34,916 nucleotides of DNA from Clostridiales bacterium (GTDB taxonomy: Bacteria > Bacillota > Clostridia > Christensenellales > CAG-138). Below the pieces are notes generated by a model. It did no database searches. It was not told the DNA's origin and saw only the letters and a program-made list of their open reading frames with translations. The stretch spans positions 1 to 34,916 of the forward strand of contig DNFZ01000090.1 of NCBI GenBank assembly GCA_003486785.1, read 5' to 3'. Positions 33,894 to 34,916 of the stretch are shown in pieces. Position 1 is the stretch's first letter; the number at the start of each line of letters is the position of its first letter. The position numbers were made by a program, and so were the translations under genes.

Positions 33894-34614
33894 ATCGTTT
33901 CTTCGGGGCGAAGAGCGCAAGACCATCCAGCTTGCTCCGGAATTTGATCAAATCATCAACCGCAAACGGGTTTCCGTGGCTGGGATAGATGCGGCTGGGG
34001 TTGAGCGCGATGATCTTGTCCCAAGACCTTGCGAACTGCGCTACATCCTCCATCAACACCGCCTGCCGCGCGGGCGCGATGACGGCGTTGGCCGCCGCGT
34101 CTCCGCAGAACAGTTCGCGCGTCTCCTCCAGATATAGTCCTATGGAGTCTGCCGTGTGTCCCGGCAGAAACACGACGCGGATGGGCAGCCCCATGGCTAG
34201 AAACGGCTGCTCCGCCTCGCTGGCGAGGATGAGCGCATCGGCATTGGGGGTTACCGGGGGATATGAGGCATGCTTCATCATGGCGCTGAGCGTGGCGCTC
34301 ATGCGTGAGGTAAAGCCGATCCCTTCCGGCATGGCGTTTTCTCCGCACGCAAGCCGTGGCAGGCTCTCTTCATGCGCGACGAGCCTTGCGCCGCTCTCCT
34401 TGAGCAGCTCGTTTAGCAAACCCGCATGGTCGTTGTGCGCGTGGGTTAAAAATACATACTTTACCAGATCCAACGGGGCTAACGCACCAAGCCGTTTCTT
34501 GTATTCATCAAACGCGCCCGCATAGCCGGTATCGATCACAACCCAGCCTTGCGGTGTTTCGATCAGGTAGTTGTGCAGCATATAGCTGCCGATGTCGTGG
34601 ATGCGCAAATGCAT
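33892..34614 (-). CDS. Metallo-beta-lactamase-fold hydrolase
   Basis: This 240-residue binuclear-metal hydrolase has the signature THAHNDHAG (His58, His60, Asp62, His63), and further metal ligands in PGHTADS (His153), GDAA (Asp172) and PSHGNP (His213). This set fits the glyoxalase II/lactonase-like branch, whose members cleave thioesters, lactones or related compounds; the substrate is unknown. ATG 34614 is chosen because the conserved fold starts at LRIHDIGSY and GAGGGTGG lies 5 bases upstream; a longer start at 34662 is possible. Single-gene unit with its own promoter. Confidence 0.88.
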   Translation of the reverse strand: MHLRIHDIGSYMLHNYLIETPQGWVVIDTGYAGAFDEYKKRLGALAPLDLVKYVFLTHAHNDHAGLLNELLKESGARLVAHEESLPRLACGENAMPEGIGFTSRMSATLSAMMKHASYPPVTPNADALILASEAEQPFLAMGLPIRVVFLPGHTADSIGLYLEETRELFCGDAAANAVIAPARQAVLMEDVAQFARSWDKIIALNPSRIYPSHGNPFAVDDLIKFRSKLDGLALFAPKKR

Positions 34615-34683
34615 GAAAACCACCCTCGCTCTTTCGGTAATCCAGATGCTTCTCTGGTTCATATATACCCATCAGATGCGCTC

Positions 34684-34711
34684 AGAATAACACAAAGCCC
34701 GCCTGTGGCAA
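34684..34711 (-). promoter_or_regulatory. Promoter of the metallo-hydrolase gene
   Basis: On the minus strand TTGCCA (34711-34706) is followed after 16 bases by TATTCT (34689-34684) with TG in the extended -10 position, about 70 bases before the ATG at 34614. Confidence 0.55.
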
Positions 34712-34916
34712 AGTAAATTTCCCATGATTTTTTCAAGAATTCCGGCCAGAAATGCCGCGTTCACAAAAAATTCATAAATTATACTGTCACAAAGAGGCGC
34801 TTTCGACCGTCTTATAAGCAGAACGACATTCCGCGGACGGGACGAGCGCACAAGACGGATCTGGTACATCCGCTTGCGCGATCATTTCTGACCGTTGGGA
34901 GACGGCTGATTCAGCC
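34712..34916. other. Right-edge region without a supported gene
   Basis: I see no convincing coding sequence here. The stretch is AT-rich around 34765-34790, with TATACT at 34780-34785, which could belong to a promoter for a gene beyond the edge, though TTCACA lies only 14 bases before it. The last 13 bases (34904-34916) form a palindrome, GGCTGA-T-TCAGCC, cut off by the window end. Confidence 0.4.

Noticed and set aside
34672..34869. 65-codon minus-strand frame at the right edge
   Set aside because: It overlaps the hydrolase promoter, has no ribosome binding site and resembles no family I know.

Overview
The window is a 34.9-kb stretch of a bacterial chromosome. It is densely coded and moderately GC-rich, with AT-rich promoters and T-tailed hairpin terminators in the gaps. 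Strong AGGAGG-type ribosome binding sites, occasional TTG and GTG starts, an Fe-S type PurF, a single-chain PurL and a MarR/heterodimeric ABC exporter unit all point to a Gram-positive bacterium, most likely a GC-rich member of the Clostridia (inference; the genus cannot be named from sequence alone). I saw no tRNA, rRNA, CRISPR array, insertion sequence or phage gene.

Layout. (1) 1-5742: a YtfQRT-YjfF-type sugar ABC importer with two tandem substrate-binding proteins (the first cut by the window edge), an ATPase and two permeases. A perfect 13-bp intercistronic hairpin follows the second binding protein. (2) 5945-11116: carA and then a very long carB that continues in frame into a complete diaminopimelate epimerase (CarB-DapF fusion). 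A bidirectional terminator follows. (3) 11177-15320, minus strand: marR with two half-transporters forming a heterodimeric ABC exporter; a promoter and a palindromic operator lie upstream of marR. (4) 15602-16561: a D-2-hydroxyacid dehydrogenase and its terminator, then a tandem array of six 39-40-bp repeats (16602-16837) that alternate in two types, just upstream of the promoter and palindromic operator of a GntR/UTRA regulator (17003-17728). (5) 17796-29151: a purine operon, purE-purC-purF-purM-[purN-purO fusion]-transformylase-purD-purL. It covers most steps from PRPP to IMP. The usual bifunctional PurH is replaced by a stand-alone AICAR transformylase plus a PurO-type IMP cyclohydrolase fused to PurN. 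(6) 29267-31749, minus strand: sensor kinase, response regulator and thiamine pyrophosphokinase. (7) 31973-33821: DEDDh exonuclease, a CCG-domain cysteine-rich protein and a GNAT acetyltransferase, then a minus-strand metallo-beta-lactamase-fold hydrolase (33892-34614).

How it works together. CarAB supplies carbamoyl phosphate for pyrimidines and arginine; the attached DapF makes meso-diaminopimelate for peptidoglycan and lysine. The purine operon makes IMP; purK and purB are not in the window. The importer brings in a sugar, possibly in furanose form. The exporter is probably controlled by its own MarR repressor.

The observations most worth follow-up are the CarB-DapF fusion, the PurN-PurO fusion that keeps a strong internal ribosome binding site, and the alternating tandem repeat array beside gntR.
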